Numbered from the stretch's first letter, positions 1 through 9,560 are shown. The stretch is DNA of 64,000 nucleotides from Bacillus sp. AFS006103 (GCA_002559145.1 NTXX01000012.1:62001-126000), one strand, 5' to 3'. Notes: generated from the letters alone by a model not told the origin. A program made the numbers and translations.

Positions 1-1033
1 GAAGTTCTTTAATGCTTAAGGATAAACGTTGGTCCGACTCATTTGCTTCAAGGACTTTGACATCAACTTCCTGTCCTTCTTTCAATACTTCATGTGGAGT
101 ACCAATATGCTTATGTGCAATTTGAGAGATATGAACAAGACCTTCTACACCAGGAAATACTTCAACAAACGCACCATATGAAACTAATCTTTTCACTTTC
201 CCTTTTAGGATGCTTCCCTTAGGTGCTTTCTCGGAGATATTTGCCCATGGTCCTGGAAGTGTTTCCTTAATTGATAAAGAAATTCTTTCATTATCACGGT
301 CCACACTTAGTACTTTAACCTGTACTAGCTGTCCTTCGTGAACAACATCTGCTGGCTTATCTACATGCTCATAAGATAGTTGGGAAATATGAACAAGACC
401 GTCGATGCCGCCAATATCCACAAAAGCTCCAAAGTCAGTAATTCTTTGTACTGTACCATCGATGATTTGGCCAACTTGGACTGCACTAAGGCGATTTTGT
501 TTTTGTTTACCTTTTTCTTGTTCAACAACTGCTCGATGAGATAGAATTAAGCGATTCTTTTCCTTATCAAGTTCAACAATTTTAAAGGTTAGGAAGCGAC
601 CTTTATAATCACTGAAATCTTCTACAAAATGAGCTTCAACAAGGGATGCCGGTACAAAACCACGAACCCCGAGATCCACCACTAAACCACCTTTTACAAC
701 GTCCTTAACCTCTGCTTCAAAAACTTCTCCCGTTTGGAATTGTTTTTCTAAACTCTCCCAAGCTTTTTCTGCATCTACTTTCCTCTTAGAGAGGATGATT
801 GCTTCTTCCTCAACTTTTAAAACTTCTAACTCTAGATCATCACCATCTTGGACGGCATCAGATGCTTTTTCAATATGCAGACTTGAAAGTTCACTGATTG
901 GGATAATCCCATCAAGTTTGCTGCCTTGGATAGCCACATGCACCTGCTTTTCTTCTACTTTCGTAACTTGTCCGGTTACTTTATCCCCAATTTCAAAGCT
1001 TTTCACTTCTACTTGATTTAATTCTTCCGACAT
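1..1033 (-). CDS. ypfD: 30S ribosomal protein S1 homologue (YpfD), 3' end outside window
   Basis: Translating the minus strand from the ATG at 1033 gives an open frame to the window edge with no stop. It contains four recognisable S1 (OB-fold) RNA-binding repeats; repeats 3 and 4 carry the hallmark patterns DFGAFVDIGGIDGLVHISQL and YGAFVEVFPGVEGLVHISQI. It starts MSEELNQVEV behind an AGGAGG-type site. S1 homologues bind mRNA; in Bacillus this one is not essential for translation as in E. coli (family knowledge). It lies downstream of cmk and plsC, as in B. subtilis. The C-terminus is missing because the window ends, not because the gene is broken. Confidence 0.95.
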   Translation of the reverse strand, partial: MSEELNQVEVKSFEIGDKVTGQVTKVEEKQVHVAIQGSKLDGIIPISELSSLHIEKASDAVQDGDDLELEVLKVEEEAIILSKRKVDAEKAWESLEKQFQTGEVFEAEVKDVVKGGLVVDLGVRGFVPASLVEAHFVEDFSDYKGRFLTFKIVELDKEKNRLILSHRAVVEQEKGKQKQNRLSAVQVGQIIDGTVQRITDFGAFVDIGGIDGLVHISQLSYEHVDKPADVVHEGQLVQVKVLSVDRDNERISLSIKETLPGPWANISEKAPKGSILKGKVKRLVSYGAFVEVFPGVEGLVHISQIAHKHIGTPHEVLKEGQEVDVKVLEANESDQRLSLSIKEL

Positions 1034-1194
1034 ATGTATTCCTCCTTAATCCATTTACTCCTAAAATTCTATATATGAACTGGTGGATGCCACGCAGCAT
1101 ACAACAACATATACAACAAACCTAAAAGCAGTGAATTTTCAAAAAAACTCTTTCCACTAACTTCTTACAAATAGCCTTTTTTGTCAAGCAGAAC

Positions 1195-1776
1195 CTATTG
1201 ATGTTCTTTTATAAGTTTTTCAATCTTTGACATGATTAATTCAGTCACTTGTTCTGCAGAAGCTTTCTCTTTTCTCATTTCTTCTAGATCAATTGGTTGT
1301 CCATAGACCACCTTTAATTTCCGGAAACTTTTATAAGGGCCAATTACTGCACAGGGCACGACCGATGCTGTTGACCTTAGAGCAAAAAAACCAGCCCCGG
1401 AAAGTCCCTTTCCTAATTCCCCGTTCTTACTCCTTGTTCCCTCTGGAAAAAGACCGAAAACATGGCCATCCTTAAGAATCTTTAAGCCTGTTCTAAGTGC
1501 TTCTCGATCATTAAATCCCCTTTTCACAGGAAAAGCATTACATTTTCTAACGATATTACCCAAAACAGGTACTCTAAAAATCTCTTCTTTTGCCATGTAA
1601 TGCACAGGGCGCGGTGCCATTATTCCAACAATAATGGGATCAAAATTATGGATGTGATTCGAACAAAGAAGGACTCCGCCTTCTTTAGGAAAATGTTCTA
1701 ATCCGATAGCTTCAACCCTGTAAAGTGGTTTAAATACACCCGTAACCACTGATTTCGCAAAATCATAAAACGTCAC
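1195..1776 (-). CDS. plsC: 1-acyl-sn-glycerol-3-phosphate acyltransferase
   Basis: 193 aa. Transfers a second acyl group to lysophosphatidic acid to make phosphatidic acid at the inner membrane face. The catalytic NHxxxxD motif is at residues 40-46 (NHIHNFD) and the substrate-binding FPEGTRS at 110-116. A hydrophobic N-terminal stretch fits membrane association. It begins with GTG two bases after the cmk stop, so it is probably co-transcribed and coupled with cmk. Length is typical of short Bacillus PlsC proteins. Confidence 0.93.
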   Translation of the reverse strand: MTFYDFAKSVVTGVFKPLYRVEAIGLEHFPKEGGVLLCSNHIHNFDPIIVGIMAPRPVHYMAKEEIFRVPVLGNIVRKCNAFPVKRGFNDREALRTGLKILKDGHVFGLFPEGTRSKNGELGKGLSGAGFFALRSTASVVPCAVIGPYKSFRKLKVVYGQPIDLEEMRKEKASAEQVTELIMSKIEKLIKEHQ

Positions 1777-1778
1777 AC

Positions 1779-2453
1779 CTATCCAATCCTTTCATGCACC
1801 AACACCATTATTTTTTCTACAACATCTTGAATGGTTAAAGAGGTTGTATCGATTTCAACTGCATCATCGGCTTTTTTCAATGGTGCTACTTCTCTCTCTG
1901 AGTCGATTTTATCTCTACGAGCAATTTCTTCTTTTAACTTTTCTAAGTCAGATGGAAATCCTTTTTGGATATTTTCATTATGACGTCTTTCCGCTCTTTC
2001 CTCGACACTAGCAAGTAAAAATACCTTTACCTCTGCACCTGGTAGTACATGCGTACCAATATCTCTTCCATCCATTACGACTCCGCCTTCAGTTGCAAAA
2101 GCTTGTTGTCTTCTGACCATTTCTTCACGGACCTTCGGATGTTTAGCAACATAGGAAGTCGAATTTGTTACTTCAGCAAAACGAATTTCATTGGTAACAT
2201 CTCGATCATCCAAGAATACTAACTGACCTTTATCAGATGGTTGCAATTGAATAACTGTTGAAAGTAATGTCTCTAATAACATATCTTCATCTTCTAAATT
2301 CAGTTGATTCATAATTGCTTTATATGTCAACGCTCGGTACATCGCACCTGTATCGATATAAATATAAGAAAGTTTTTCCGCCACAATTTTTGCAACTGTA
2401 CTCTTACCGGCTGCAGCAGGGCCGTCTATTGCGATTGATATTTTTTTTTCCAT
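1779..2453 (-). CDS. cmk: Cytidylate kinase
   Basis: 224 aa. Phosphorylates CMP and dCMP to the diphosphates using ATP. The P-loop GPAAAGKST is at residues 11-19 and the CMP-binding DGRDIGT motif is near the middle, followed by the LID-type region with ERAERR. Length matches the family (about 220 aa). First gene of the apparent cmk-plsC-ypfD cluster. The start ATG at 2453 follows an AGGAGGA-like site. Confidence 0.97.
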   Translation of the reverse strand: MEKKISIAIDGPAAAGKSTVAKIVAEKLSYIYIDTGAMYRALTYKAIMNQLNLEDEDMLLETLLSTVIQLQPSDKGQLVFLDDRDVTNEIRFAEVTNSTSYVAKHPKVREEMVRRQQAFATEGGVVMDGRDIGTHVLPGAEVKVFLLASVEERAERRHNENIQKGFPSDLEKLKEEIARRDKIDSEREVAPLKKADDAVEIDTTSLTIQDVVEKIMVLVHERIG

Positions 2454-2577
2454 AAATCCTCCTATATGCCATCATGATTGATTCAGATGTTGTCTACTAT
2501 TTATTTTACCACAAGATATATCAATGCCTCTTTTTTTTACCCGGATAAAAATGAAAATTAATAGTCATTTGTTTATT

Positions 2578-2607
2578 AATCAAAAGAAAGCAGGCAGGCC
2601 TGCTTTC
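2578..2607 (-). terminator. Rho-independent terminator after ypfB
   Basis: Ten-base-pair stem GAAAGCAGGC/GCCTGCTTTC (2586-2607) followed on the minus strand by CTTTTGATT. It begins immediately after the ypfB stop at 2608, separating ypfB from cmk. Confidence 0.75.
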
Positions 2608-2787
2608 TCATTTTCCCTGGAAGGTCTCAAGAATTTCAGTATATGTATTTTCATTTACACCTTCATATTTTGTCAATTGTTTTACTCGAGGAAAGACATC
2701 GAGTTGATGGAAAAATAATTGCGCAAAAAATAGAAAAATAAACTGTATGATAATAACTTTAATTAACACTCTTTCTACCTTTTTCAT
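2608..2787 (-). CDS. ypfB: YpfB-like small membrane protein
   Basis: 59 aa from the ATG at 2787, chosen because GGAG lies eight bases upstream; a GTG at 2796 is in frame but would overlap that site. The N-terminus is basic (MKKVERV), followed by one strongly hydrophobic segment (about residues 9-26) and a soluble tail. Size and position between ypeB and cmk match B. subtilis ypfB, a small family of unknown function. Assignment is by synteny and topology. Its ribosome binding site lies in one arm of a 38-bp palindrome (separate entry). Confidence 0.7.
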   Translation of the reverse strand: MKKVERVLIKVIIIQFIFLFFAQLFFHQLDVFPRVKQLTKYEGVNENTYTEILETFQGK

Positions 2788-2794
2788 ACGATCC

Positions 2795-2832
2795 ACTCCA
2801 ATAATAAATATATATATATTTATTATTGGAGT
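2795..2832. repeat. 38-bp perfect AT-rich palindrome over the ypfB ribosome binding site
   Basis: The segment reads identically on both strands for 38 bases; its outer arms are ACTCCAATAATAAATA and TATTTATTATTGGAGT. In the minus-strand transcript the GGAGT arm is the ypfB Shine-Dalgarno and pairs with ACTCC. It could act as a translation-blocking hairpin, a weak terminator for ypeB, or a palindromic protein site. Confidence 0.8.
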
Positions 2833-2870
2833 TTATTGAAAAAAATATAAGGAAAAGCAAATGCTTTTCC

Positions 2871-4220
2871 TTATAACACATCTTCATATACAGCCTCAGC
2901 ATTCTTTAATTTTTCAACCTCTTCTTCTTCACCACTTTTTGCATTTATAAAAATACGATAGGTATCGTTATCGATTGTCCCAAGGAATTCGTAGCATAGC
3001 ACTTCTTTGTTCAAGTCATTTATTATTATTGCCTGTCGGTTTTCCATTACTTTAAAGTTAGGATTAACCTTTGCTTGAGCTTGTTTTACGGAAATGGAAG
3101 GTTTTTCAATTTTTCTTGTCTGAAAAGATTTTAAATATTCCTCAGCGGATACACCAATAATATCCCCATTGTCCAATGCAACCTTAACTTTAATCGCTTC
3201 TGGGTAAATTCTAATACCATTAATTTTCGAAACAAAATTGAAAACACCGATATTGTCATATTGTGTGCTTTCAAAAATCTCTAAATCTTTAAAGCCCGTT
3301 TCTTTAAGGAAAGATGCTGCCTTATTATCGGCATCATTTAAACTAAGAACTTGTTTTTTAACATCTCGATGGTGAATAAACCAAATTGGATGGCCCGCTT
3401 TTTTGGTAATGTCCATACTTGCTTCATCATTGGTTTTCTTATTCTTTATCGATACACTATAAAACCCATAGTCGGAACCTTTTCCATTTTCAGTAACCTT
3501 AACCTCTGAATTCCCATCAATCTTCATATACCTTTTGGCGATGTTGATAGCCTCTTGTTTGGAAATGGTTTTTCCACTTATTTTTTGATAGTTTTCATCC
3601 TTTTTTTGCATATTTACAAAAGTAGGACCCATATCGGTTTCTTCGTACCCTGTTACAGTCTTTTCTACTGATTTAAAACCATCAATGATTGTATTGTCAG
3701 TTGTTTCCTTGCCAGAGGCTAAGGCAAGCTCTACATCCATCCAGCGAAGGTTATTTTTTAATACCATATGCTGTACGTTTCGTAGGCCATCCTGAATATC
3801 ACCAGACTGCTTATAAAGTACCTTTAATGTGTTATATTCGTCTTTTGACAATGGTTCCTTGTCCAAATCTCTAACAGCGGTTCGATAGCTAAAATTTCCA
3901 ATTTTCGCTAAGAATTCTTCTGTCTTGTTAAAGGGCAATAATGTTAATGGCAGTTGGCCAACATCACCGTGTGCTTCTGAAGTGATTCTCCACACCTCTA
4001 TTAACGATGGAGACAAGGAATGCCTTGAATTCATTGCAAGAGTTGTACCAATCTTATCGTGTAATAAATCCACTTGATAGGAAAGGTCATGGAATGCGCG
4101 TTGATAAGAATTTTCCGCATTTAAAAGAATTGCATTTTTTTCTTGATGCTCTTGATAACCCCAATAAGCTGTCCCCGCAACACCTATAGCGAGAACTCCT
4201 ATTAATATTCCTCTAATCAT
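2871..4220 (-). CDS. ypeB: Spore germination protein YpeB
   Basis: 449 aa. In Bacillus spores YpeB and the cortex-lytic enzyme SleB depend on each other for stability, so YpeB is needed for cortex breakdown during germination. The protein has an N-terminal membrane anchor (IRGILIGVLAIGVAGTAYWG), a long alpha-rich region and C-terminal PepSY-like repeats (for example SKQEAINIAKRY and SLNDADNKAASFL). It lies 14 bases after sleB in the usual sleB-ypeB operon. The start ATG follows AGAGGTG. Confidence 0.97.
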   Translation of the reverse strand: MIRGILIGVLAIGVAGTAYWGYQEHQEKNAILLNAENSYQRAFHDLSYQVDLLHDKIGTTLAMNSRHSLSPSLIEVWRITSEAHGDVGQLPLTLLPFNKTEEFLAKIGNFSYRTAVRDLDKEPLSKDEYNTLKVLYKQSGDIQDGLRNVQHMVLKNNLRWMDVELALASGKETTDNTIIDGFKSVEKTVTGYEETDMGPTFVNMQKKDENYQKISGKTISKQEAINIAKRYMKIDGNSEVKVTENGKGSDYGFYSVSIKNKKTNDEASMDITKKAGHPIWFIHHRDVKKQVLSLNDADNKAASFLKETGFKDLEIFESTQYDNIGVFNFVSKINGIRIYPEAIKVKVALDNGDIIGVSAEEYLKSFQTRKIEKPSISVKQAQAKVNPNFKVMENRQAIIINDLNKEVLCYEFLGTIDNDTYRIFINAKSGEEEEVEKLKNAEAVYEDVL

Positions 4221-4234
4221 TTCTATTCACCTCT

Positions 4235-5107
4235 CTACTTGCAAAAAATATGTTTCCCGATTCGTTTTATTTGTGGTCTGCCCCATATCCAGCCGCTCGT
4301 GGCAGTATCCGGGTTAAAATAGTATAAAGCCTCACCAGTTGGATCCCAGCCATTGATAGCGTCTATAACCGCTTTTTTTGCATTTTCATTTGGTGTCAGC
4401 CAAATTTGCCCATCCGCTACAGCGGTGAAAGCACCTGGCTCGAATATCACTCCTGAAACGGTATTTGGAAAAGTTGAACTATTTACTCTGTTGAGAATAA
4501 CTGATGCAACAGCCACCTGACCGGTATATGGCTCTCCTCTTGATTCTCCATAAACAGCATTAGCCATCAACTGGATATCATTTTGTGAAAAACCATTTGG
4601 TGTATTAGCAGCTGTAGGCTTTTTAGGTGCAGTTTTTTTGGGTGCTGTGTTTTTTTGTGGCGCCTTTTGTTTTGGTGCTTGATTTGCTGGTGCTTTGTTT
4701 GCAGGGTTTGGGGTGCTTTGCTTACTTTGATCTACCCCGCCATAATGCGTAAAATCATTTCCGGCATCCATTTGTTTTTTTACAAACTGTTCATTGTACT
4801 TGCTTGCTTTAGCTAGTTTTAATTTTGTTGGCCATCCCGCTAATCCATCAATCGGCAGCCCAAATTCAGATTGAAAATTTCTTAGCGCCCAATACGTACT
4901 CCATCCGAATACCCCATCGATTTTCCCATTATAAAAGCCAATATATTGAAGTCTGGATTGTAATTCGATCACGTCATCGCCTACAGCTCCTTTTTGGATA
5001 ATCTGATTAGAGAACGCTCGAACCTCCTTGCCTTCAAAAAAAGATGATGTCCCAAGCACAAGAAAGATTAGTATGAAAAGTTTTAGTAGGATTTTTTTCT
5101 TTAACAT
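4235..5107 (-). CDS. sleB: Spore cortex-lytic enzyme SleB
   Basis: 290 aa. A lytic transglycosylase that degrades muramic-delta-lactam cortex during germination. Residues 1-30 form a signal peptide; about 40-98 is a peptidoglycan-binding domain (DDVIELQSRLQYIGFYNGKIDG); about 130-170 is a low-complexity Pro/Ala/Lys linker; from about 172 to the end is the hydrolase domain with the catalytic-Glu context YGESRGEPYTGQVAVASVIL. It is followed closely by ypeB. Forespore (sigma G) expression is expected, but I could not define a convincing promoter. Confidence 0.97.
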   Translation of the reverse strand: MLKKKILLKLFILIFLVLGTSSFFEGKEVRAFSNQIIQKGAVGDDVIELQSRLQYIGFYNGKIDGVFGWSTYWALRNFQSEFGLPIDGLAGWPTKLKLAKASKYNEQFVKKQMDAGNDFTHYGGVDQSKQSTPNPANKAPANQAPKQKAPQKNTAPKKTAPKKPTAANTPNGFSQNDIQLMANAVYGESRGEPYTGQVAVASVILNRVNSSTFPNTVSGVIFEPGAFTAVADGQIWLTPNENAKKAVIDAINGWDPTGEALYYFNPDTATSGWIWGRPQIKRIGKHIFCK

Positions 5108-5193
5108 GGAATATTAACCCCCAATGTAAATCTTTTTGCAGTAAACCTATTTTTTGTTTTATTGGTATTTTTATTCCAAGTAAGTGAGAATAA

Positions 5194-5226
5194 ATAAAAA
5201 AACCCTTCTTTATAAATGAAGAGTTT
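5194..5226 (-). terminator. Terminator at the end of prsW
   Basis: Minus strand: ACTCTTC, 8-base loop, GAAGGGT, then TTTTTTT. The stem overlaps the prsW stop codon at 5210. Confidence 0.65.
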
Positions 5227-5938
5227 TTTGGACAGAATATTGTTTTTTCATATGATTTGCGCTTAATATTTTAGCTTTCTTCACTTGCCTTAATCCAAAC
5301 CACCAAAGGAAAATCATAAAAGGAAAAATAATAAAGAGCCAATTTTCTTGTGAAATTAAAATAAAGTCGTAGGAACCATGGAGAATAAATGGTAAAAGCA
5401 GGGAAAGGATAACCCATTTAGCTTTATTTCCCTCCGTAAACTTTGCCTTTCCAATATAAAAGCCCATAATCACACCAAATAAGGCGTGACTTGAAACAGG
5501 TAACAATGCCCTTGTCACCGCATGTTCAATCCCATTCGCTATTAAATAAAAAATATTTTCAACTGTAGCAAAGCCAAGTGAAACGGCTACACCGTAGACA
5601 ATTCCATCAAAGGGTTCATCAAACTCTACATGCTGATAGACCACATAAAAGAGAATAAACCATTTAAAAAACTCCTCAAAAAGACCTGAACTAAAGAATG
5701 CATTGAAAAGTTCAGATTTAACGATATGCTCTGTTTCAAGTACATGCTGAATAAACATGATTGGAAACACGAGAAGGGCACCGTACATAAATGTCCTAAG
5801 TACAAAGGATATTGGCTCTGAGTCATATTCATCCTTTAAATAAAAATAGCTTAGTAAAGCCAGTCCGGGGGCAATACCGGCTGATAATATTCCCAGCATG
5901 AAGAACCTCTTTTCCAACCATTTTCTTAATCGTAACAT
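5210..5938 (-). CDS. prsW: PrsW glutamic-type intramembrane protease
   Basis: 242 aa integral membrane protein with about eight hydrophobic segments. The family signature EEFFKW at residues 88-93 supplies catalytic glutamates; further conserved histidines occur at SSHALFG and LHGSYDF. In B. subtilis PrsW makes the site-1 cut of anti-sigma W (RsiW) under envelope stress. RsiW is not in this window. Gene order sleB-prsW-...-ypdA matches B. subtilis. Confidence 0.93.
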   Translation of the reverse strand: MLRLRKWLEKRFFMLGILSAGIAPGLALLSYFYLKDEYDSEPISFVLRTFMYGALLVFPIMFIQHVLETEHIVKSELFNAFFSSGLFEEFFKWFILFYVVYQHVEFDEPFDGIVYGVAVSLGFATVENIFYLIANGIEHAVTRALLPVSSHALFGVIMGFYIGKAKFTEGNKAKWVILSLLLPFILHGSYDFILISQENWLFIIFPFMIFLWWFGLRQVKKAKILSANHMKKQYSVQKTLHL

Positions 5939-6007
5939 GTATTCTCTATAAAGAAAATGAAAGATTCATTCCATTTGTTCAAAGGACTTCAACCGATTGG
6001 CCTGCAG

Positions 6008-6964
6008 TTAAAATTTAATTTCTTTCAAATTACTTGCAAGAGCTACAGCCAATTTAATTCTTGCCTTTTTAGAGTCATTGTCACTACCAAGAATAACTCC
6101 TTTATTAAAAAGATCAAAGGCACTTCCTTCATAATCATAGGTTGTGTATACAGAACCCTCTTCTGCGCTAGTAGTGATAACTAGTTTTATTCCTGCGGCA
6201 AGTGTCTTTTCTATTTCTGACATCATTTTAGGAGCTACCTGACCTCGCCCCACGCCTTCAAGGATAATTCCTGCTATCCCTGCCTCCCGAGCAGCTTTAA
6301 TAAATTTCCCATCTGCTCCAATATAGCATTTAATGATTTCGACTTGAGGTATAGAAGTTTTCAATTCAAAGTATTCTCTTTTAATTGGTTTCTGAAATAC
6401 ATGTACTTGGTCGTTATCAATAATGCCCAGGTACCCAAACCCAAACGCATTAAAGCCCTGAATATTAGAAGCATGCTCTTTTTTAACATATCTCGCTGCA
6501 AAAATCCGCTCATTAAAAACGACAACAGCTCCAGCATCCCTTAAATCACCTGAACAAGCACAATAAATTGCATGACGTAAATTAATAAACACATCACTCC
6601 CTAATTCCTCTGGAGAGCGCTGAGAACCTGTTACGATAATCGGTCGTGGGTCTTTTATGGTTAAGTCAAGAAAATAAGAAGTTTCTTCCATTGTATCTGT
6701 TCCATGTGTGACAACAACACCTGATACTTCTTCATCCTTAAAATAATTATCAATCTTGTCCTTTAATAATAGTAAATCATCAAAGGTAATATGAATACTG
6801 GCTTTTTGAAAAACAGATTCAACGACCACTTCGATGTCTTTCGGCAAATTACACATACTAGCCAATTCTTCACCCGTTAAAGCGCCTGAGGCTAATTTTC
6901 CAGATTCTTTATTTGGCTTGCTGGCTATTGTTCCACCTGTTGTTAATAAAATAACCTTTTTCAT
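6008..6964 (-). CDS. Type I L-asparaginase
   Basis: 318 aa. Hydrolyses asparagine to aspartate and ammonia. The first catalytic motif TTGGTIAS is at residues 8-15 (nucleophilic Thr12) and the second HGTDT at 87-91. There is no signal peptide, so it is probably cytosolic. Its ATG overlaps the ypdA stop by one base (TAATG), implying coupled translation with the flavoprotein upstream. It resembles AnsA but is not in an ansR-ansAB context, so no symbol is given. Confidence 0.92.
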   Translation of the reverse strand: MKKVILLTTGGTIASKPNKESGKLASGALTGEELASMCNLPKDIEVVVESVFQKASIHITFDDLLLLKDKIDNYFKDEEVSGVVVTHGTDTMEETSYFLDLTIKDPRPIIVTGSQRSPEELGSDVFINLRHAIYCACSGDLRDAGAVVVFNERIFAARYVKKEHASNIQGFNAFGFGYLGIIDNDQVHVFQKPIKREYFELKTSIPQVEIIKCYIGADGKFIKAAREAGIAGIILEGVGRGQVAPKMMSEIEKTLAAGIKLVITTSAEEGSVYTTYDYEGSAFDLFNKGVILGSDNDSKKARIKLAVALASNLKEIKF

Positions 6965-7944
6965 TATTTAGTCACCCTTTTTGCATCATTTTCGATGATT
7001 GATTTGGCTATTTCTTCACCGTGGAATCTTCCATTTTCAATAAATATTTCATTTGCGTTATTCCCCGCCGCAATTACACCGGCAATATAAATCCCTTCAA
7101 CATTCGTTTCCAAAGTATCCGGATTAAAGTATGGTCGACCTGATTCCTCATCAATTTTCACGCCCATGTTAATTAAAAATTGATGATCTGGATGATAGCC
7201 AGTCATTGCAAAAACAAAATCATTGCTGATTTCTGTTTCAATCCCGTCTTTATTATATACCACCTGATTTTCTGTTATTTCTTTTAAGGTAGCGTTAAAT
7301 TCCATCAATATGGTTCCTGTCCGGACCAAGGCTTCAAATTCAGGAAGAATCCACGGCTTTATGCTTGGTGAATATTTATCACCACGATATAACACAGTTA
7401 CCCTTGCGCCTGCTTTTACAAGTTCTATTGCCGCATCCACACTAGAATTCTTCCCGCCAATTACACAAACATCCTTATCATAATAGGGATGGGCTTCTTT
7501 AAAATAGTGGAATACCTTTGATAGATTTTCACCAGGCACATTCATGTAATTTGGATGATCATAATAGCCAGTTGCTATGATTACATAGCGGGTATAATAA
7601 GTATTTTTATCGGTGCAAACCTCAAACAATTCGTCAGCTTTTGAAACACTAGTAACCTTTTCAAATGCATTAATTCGTAATTGTTTTCGTTTGGCAACTT
7701 CTCGATAATAAACAAGAGCCTGATTTCTTTTAGGCTTATAATTTTCTGTAATAAATGGAACTTCACCAATTTCCAACTTTTCGGCAGTACTAAAAAATGT
7801 TTGATGTGTTGGATAGTGATAAATGGAATTCACCACATTTCCTTTTTCTATAATCAATGATTTTTTACCTTTTGCCTGAAGGGCAATGGCCGCTGCTAAA
7901 CCACATGGTCCACCGCCAACAATAATGATATCTTCAATCTGCAT
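6964..7944 (-). CDS. ypdA: YpdA family bacillithiol-disulfide reductase
   Basis: 326 aa FAD/NADPH-dependent thioredoxin-reductase-like protein. The FAD Rossmann motif GGGPCGLAAA is at about residues 10-19, with a Cys at position 14 in that motif that is characteristic of YpdA; a second nucleotide-binding motif VIGGKNSSVDAA lies mid-protein. The family reduces oxidised bacillithiol (BSSB) in Firmicutes. It follows the glutamate dehydrogenase gene as in B. subtilis, but a strong terminator separates them, and it is coupled to the asparaginase gene. Confidence 0.92.
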   Translation of the reverse strand: MQIEDIIIVGGGPCGLAAAIALQAKGKKSLIIEKGNVVNSIYHYPTHQTFFSTAEKLEIGEVPFITENYKPKRNQALVYYREVAKRKQLRINAFEKVTSVSKADELFEVCTDKNTYYTRYVIIATGYYDHPNYMNVPGENLSKVFHYFKEAHPYYDKDVCVIGGKNSSVDAAIELVKAGARVTVLYRGDKYSPSIKPWILPEFEALVRTGTILMEFNATLKEITENQVVYNKDGIETEISNDFVFAMTGYHPDHQFLINMGVKIDEESGRPYFNPDTLETNVEGIYIAGVIAAGNNANEIFIENGRFHGEEIAKSIIENDAKRVTK

Positions 7945-7984
7945 ATGAGTACACTCCCAACTAGCAATCAGTTAAACATGATGC

Positions 7985-8018
7985 AAAAAACTCCTATCGT
8001 CTATGATAGGAGTTTTTT
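7985..8018. terminator. Bidirectional terminator between glutamate dehydrogenase and ypdA
   Basis: Perfect 14-bp stem AAAAAACTCCTATC/GATAGGAGTTTTTT with a 6-base loop; T-runs occur on both strands. It follows the glutamate dehydrogenase gene on the minus strand. Confidence 0.85.
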
Positions 8019-8043
8019 CACTATGTTTCAATGGTTAATTTTA

Positions 8044-9321
8044 TTAAATCCAGCCTCTAAAGCGGCTTGCTTCTGCCATTTTTCTAACTCCAACCATATA
8101 AGCAGCAAGTCGCATATTGACTCGGCGTGTCTGAGCCGTGTCATAAATATTTTTAAACGATTTAACCATTACCTTTTCAAGTTTTTCTTCTACTTCTTCC
8201 TCAGACCAGTAATAACCTTGGTTATTTTGAACCCATTCAAAATAAGAAACCGTTACGCCGCCTGCAGATGCTAATACATCTGGAACAAGGAGAATTCCAC
8301 GTTCTGTTAAAATCTCTGTCGCCTCTAATGTAGTTGGACCATTTGCAGCCTCAACAACGATGAGCGCACGGATGTTATGAGCATTTTCTTCAGTAATTTG
8401 ATTTTCAATTGCAGCAGGAACTAGAATATCACATTCAAGTTCAAGCAATTCCTTATTTGTTATCGTATTATTAAATAATTTTGTAACTGTTCCAAAGCTA
8501 TCACGTCTATCCAAGAGATAATCAATATCCAAACCATTTGGATCATGTAATGCACCATATGCGTCAGAAATTCCAATTACTTTCGCACCTGCATCGTGCA
8601 TGAATTTTGCTAAAAAGCTTCCGGCATTACCAAAACCTTGAATAACGACCCTTGCACCCTCAATTTGAATACCTTTCTTTTTTGCAGCCTCTTGGATACA
8701 GATGGTCACTCCTTTTGCAGTTGCAGATTCACGTCCATGTGACCCGCCTAAAACAAGTGGTTTACCTGTAATAAAGCCGGGAGAATTAAATTCATCGATT
8801 CGGCTATATTCATCCATCATCCATGCCATAATTTGTGAATTGGTAAACACATCAGGGGCTGGAATGTCTTTAGTTGGTCCAACGATTTGACTTATTGCTC
8901 GTACGTATCCACGGCTTAATCTCTCAAGCTCTCTAAAGGACATATCACGAGGGTCGCAAACAATACCGCCTTTACCACCACCATATGGAAGGTCAACGAT
9001 ACCACATTTTAAGCTCATCCAAATTGAAAGGGCTTTCACCTCTGTTTCTGTCACACCTGGATGGAAACGGATTCCACCCTTTGTAGGCCCCACAGCATCA
9101 TTATGCTGGGCACGGTAGCCAGTAAATATTTTTATAGAACCGTCATCCATTCTAATTGGAATTTTAACTGTCATTAAACGTAATGGCTCTTTTAAAAGCT
9201 CATAAACCTCTTCAGGATAACCTAACTTTTCAAGGGCCTTATGTATAACTGTTTGTGTTGATTTCAACACATCATGCTTTTCCGCTTGATTAGTCTTTTC
9301 ATTATCTTTATCGGCTGCCAT
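8044..9321 (-). CDS. gudB: NAD-dependent glutamate dehydrogenase (GudB/RocG type)
   Basis: 425 aa. Deaminates glutamate to 2-oxoglutarate and ammonia. The substrate site GPTKGGIRFHP and the catalytic-lysine motif PYGGGKGGI are intact, as is the nucleotide fold with VVIQGFGNAGSF. Position between ypdA and the mecB-like gene is that of B. subtilis gudB, which is cryptic in strain 168 because of a 9-bp duplication. The active-site region here is intact, so the enzyme should be active. Confidence 0.95.
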   Translation of the reverse strand: MAADKDNEKTNQAEKHDVLKSTQTVIHKALEKLGYPEEVYELLKEPLRLMTVKIPIRMDDGSIKIFTGYRAQHNDAVGPTKGGIRFHPGVTETEVKALSIWMSLKCGIVDLPYGGGKGGIVCDPRDMSFRELERLSRGYVRAISQIVGPTKDIPAPDVFTNSQIMAWMMDEYSRIDEFNSPGFITGKPLVLGGSHGRESATAKGVTICIQEAAKKKGIQIEGARVVIQGFGNAGSFLAKFMHDAGAKVIGISDAYGALHDPNGLDIDYLLDRRDSFGTVTKLFNNTITNKELLELECDILVPAAIENQITEENAHNIRALIVVEAANGPTTLEATEILTERGILLVPDVLASAGGVTVSYFEWVQNNQGYYWSEEEVEEKLEKVMVKSFKNIYDTAQTRRVNMRLAAYMVGVRKMAEASRFRGWI

Positions 9322-9560
9322 TTGTAATCCTCCCTAAAAAAATGCTGCGACTATTGTCAGCTTTCAGACACAAGTATACACCTTTAATCAATTTATGCAA
9401 GAAGAAAAACACCTCTTAGAACCATTATGTAAACGTCGCCAATTGCATTTTTAAAGGATTTCTAAAAATTGCAATGGCTACATAGTATATCTCTATACCT
9501 ATTAATGTATGCAAGGGTGATGGTAGCCCTTTGCTTGCTCCCTCGCTTAAAAATAGGCCT

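Noticed and set aside
1034-1194. Possible terminator or small gene between plsC and ypfD
   Set aside because: No stable stem with a T-run and no credible ORF; probably the ypfD promoter region.
7945-8274. 109-aa plus-strand ORF over the glutamate dehydrogenase 3' end
   Set aside because: It crosses a strong bidirectional terminator and is antisense to the conserved enzyme.
8044-9321. Cryptic gudB with an internal duplication as in B. subtilis 168
   Set aside because: The active-site region reads through without a 9-bp repeat; the enzyme appears intact.
9440-9476. Imperfect inverted repeat between the mecB-like gene and glutamate dehydrogenase
   Set aside because: One bulge, AT-rich, no T-run; not enough to call a terminator or operator.
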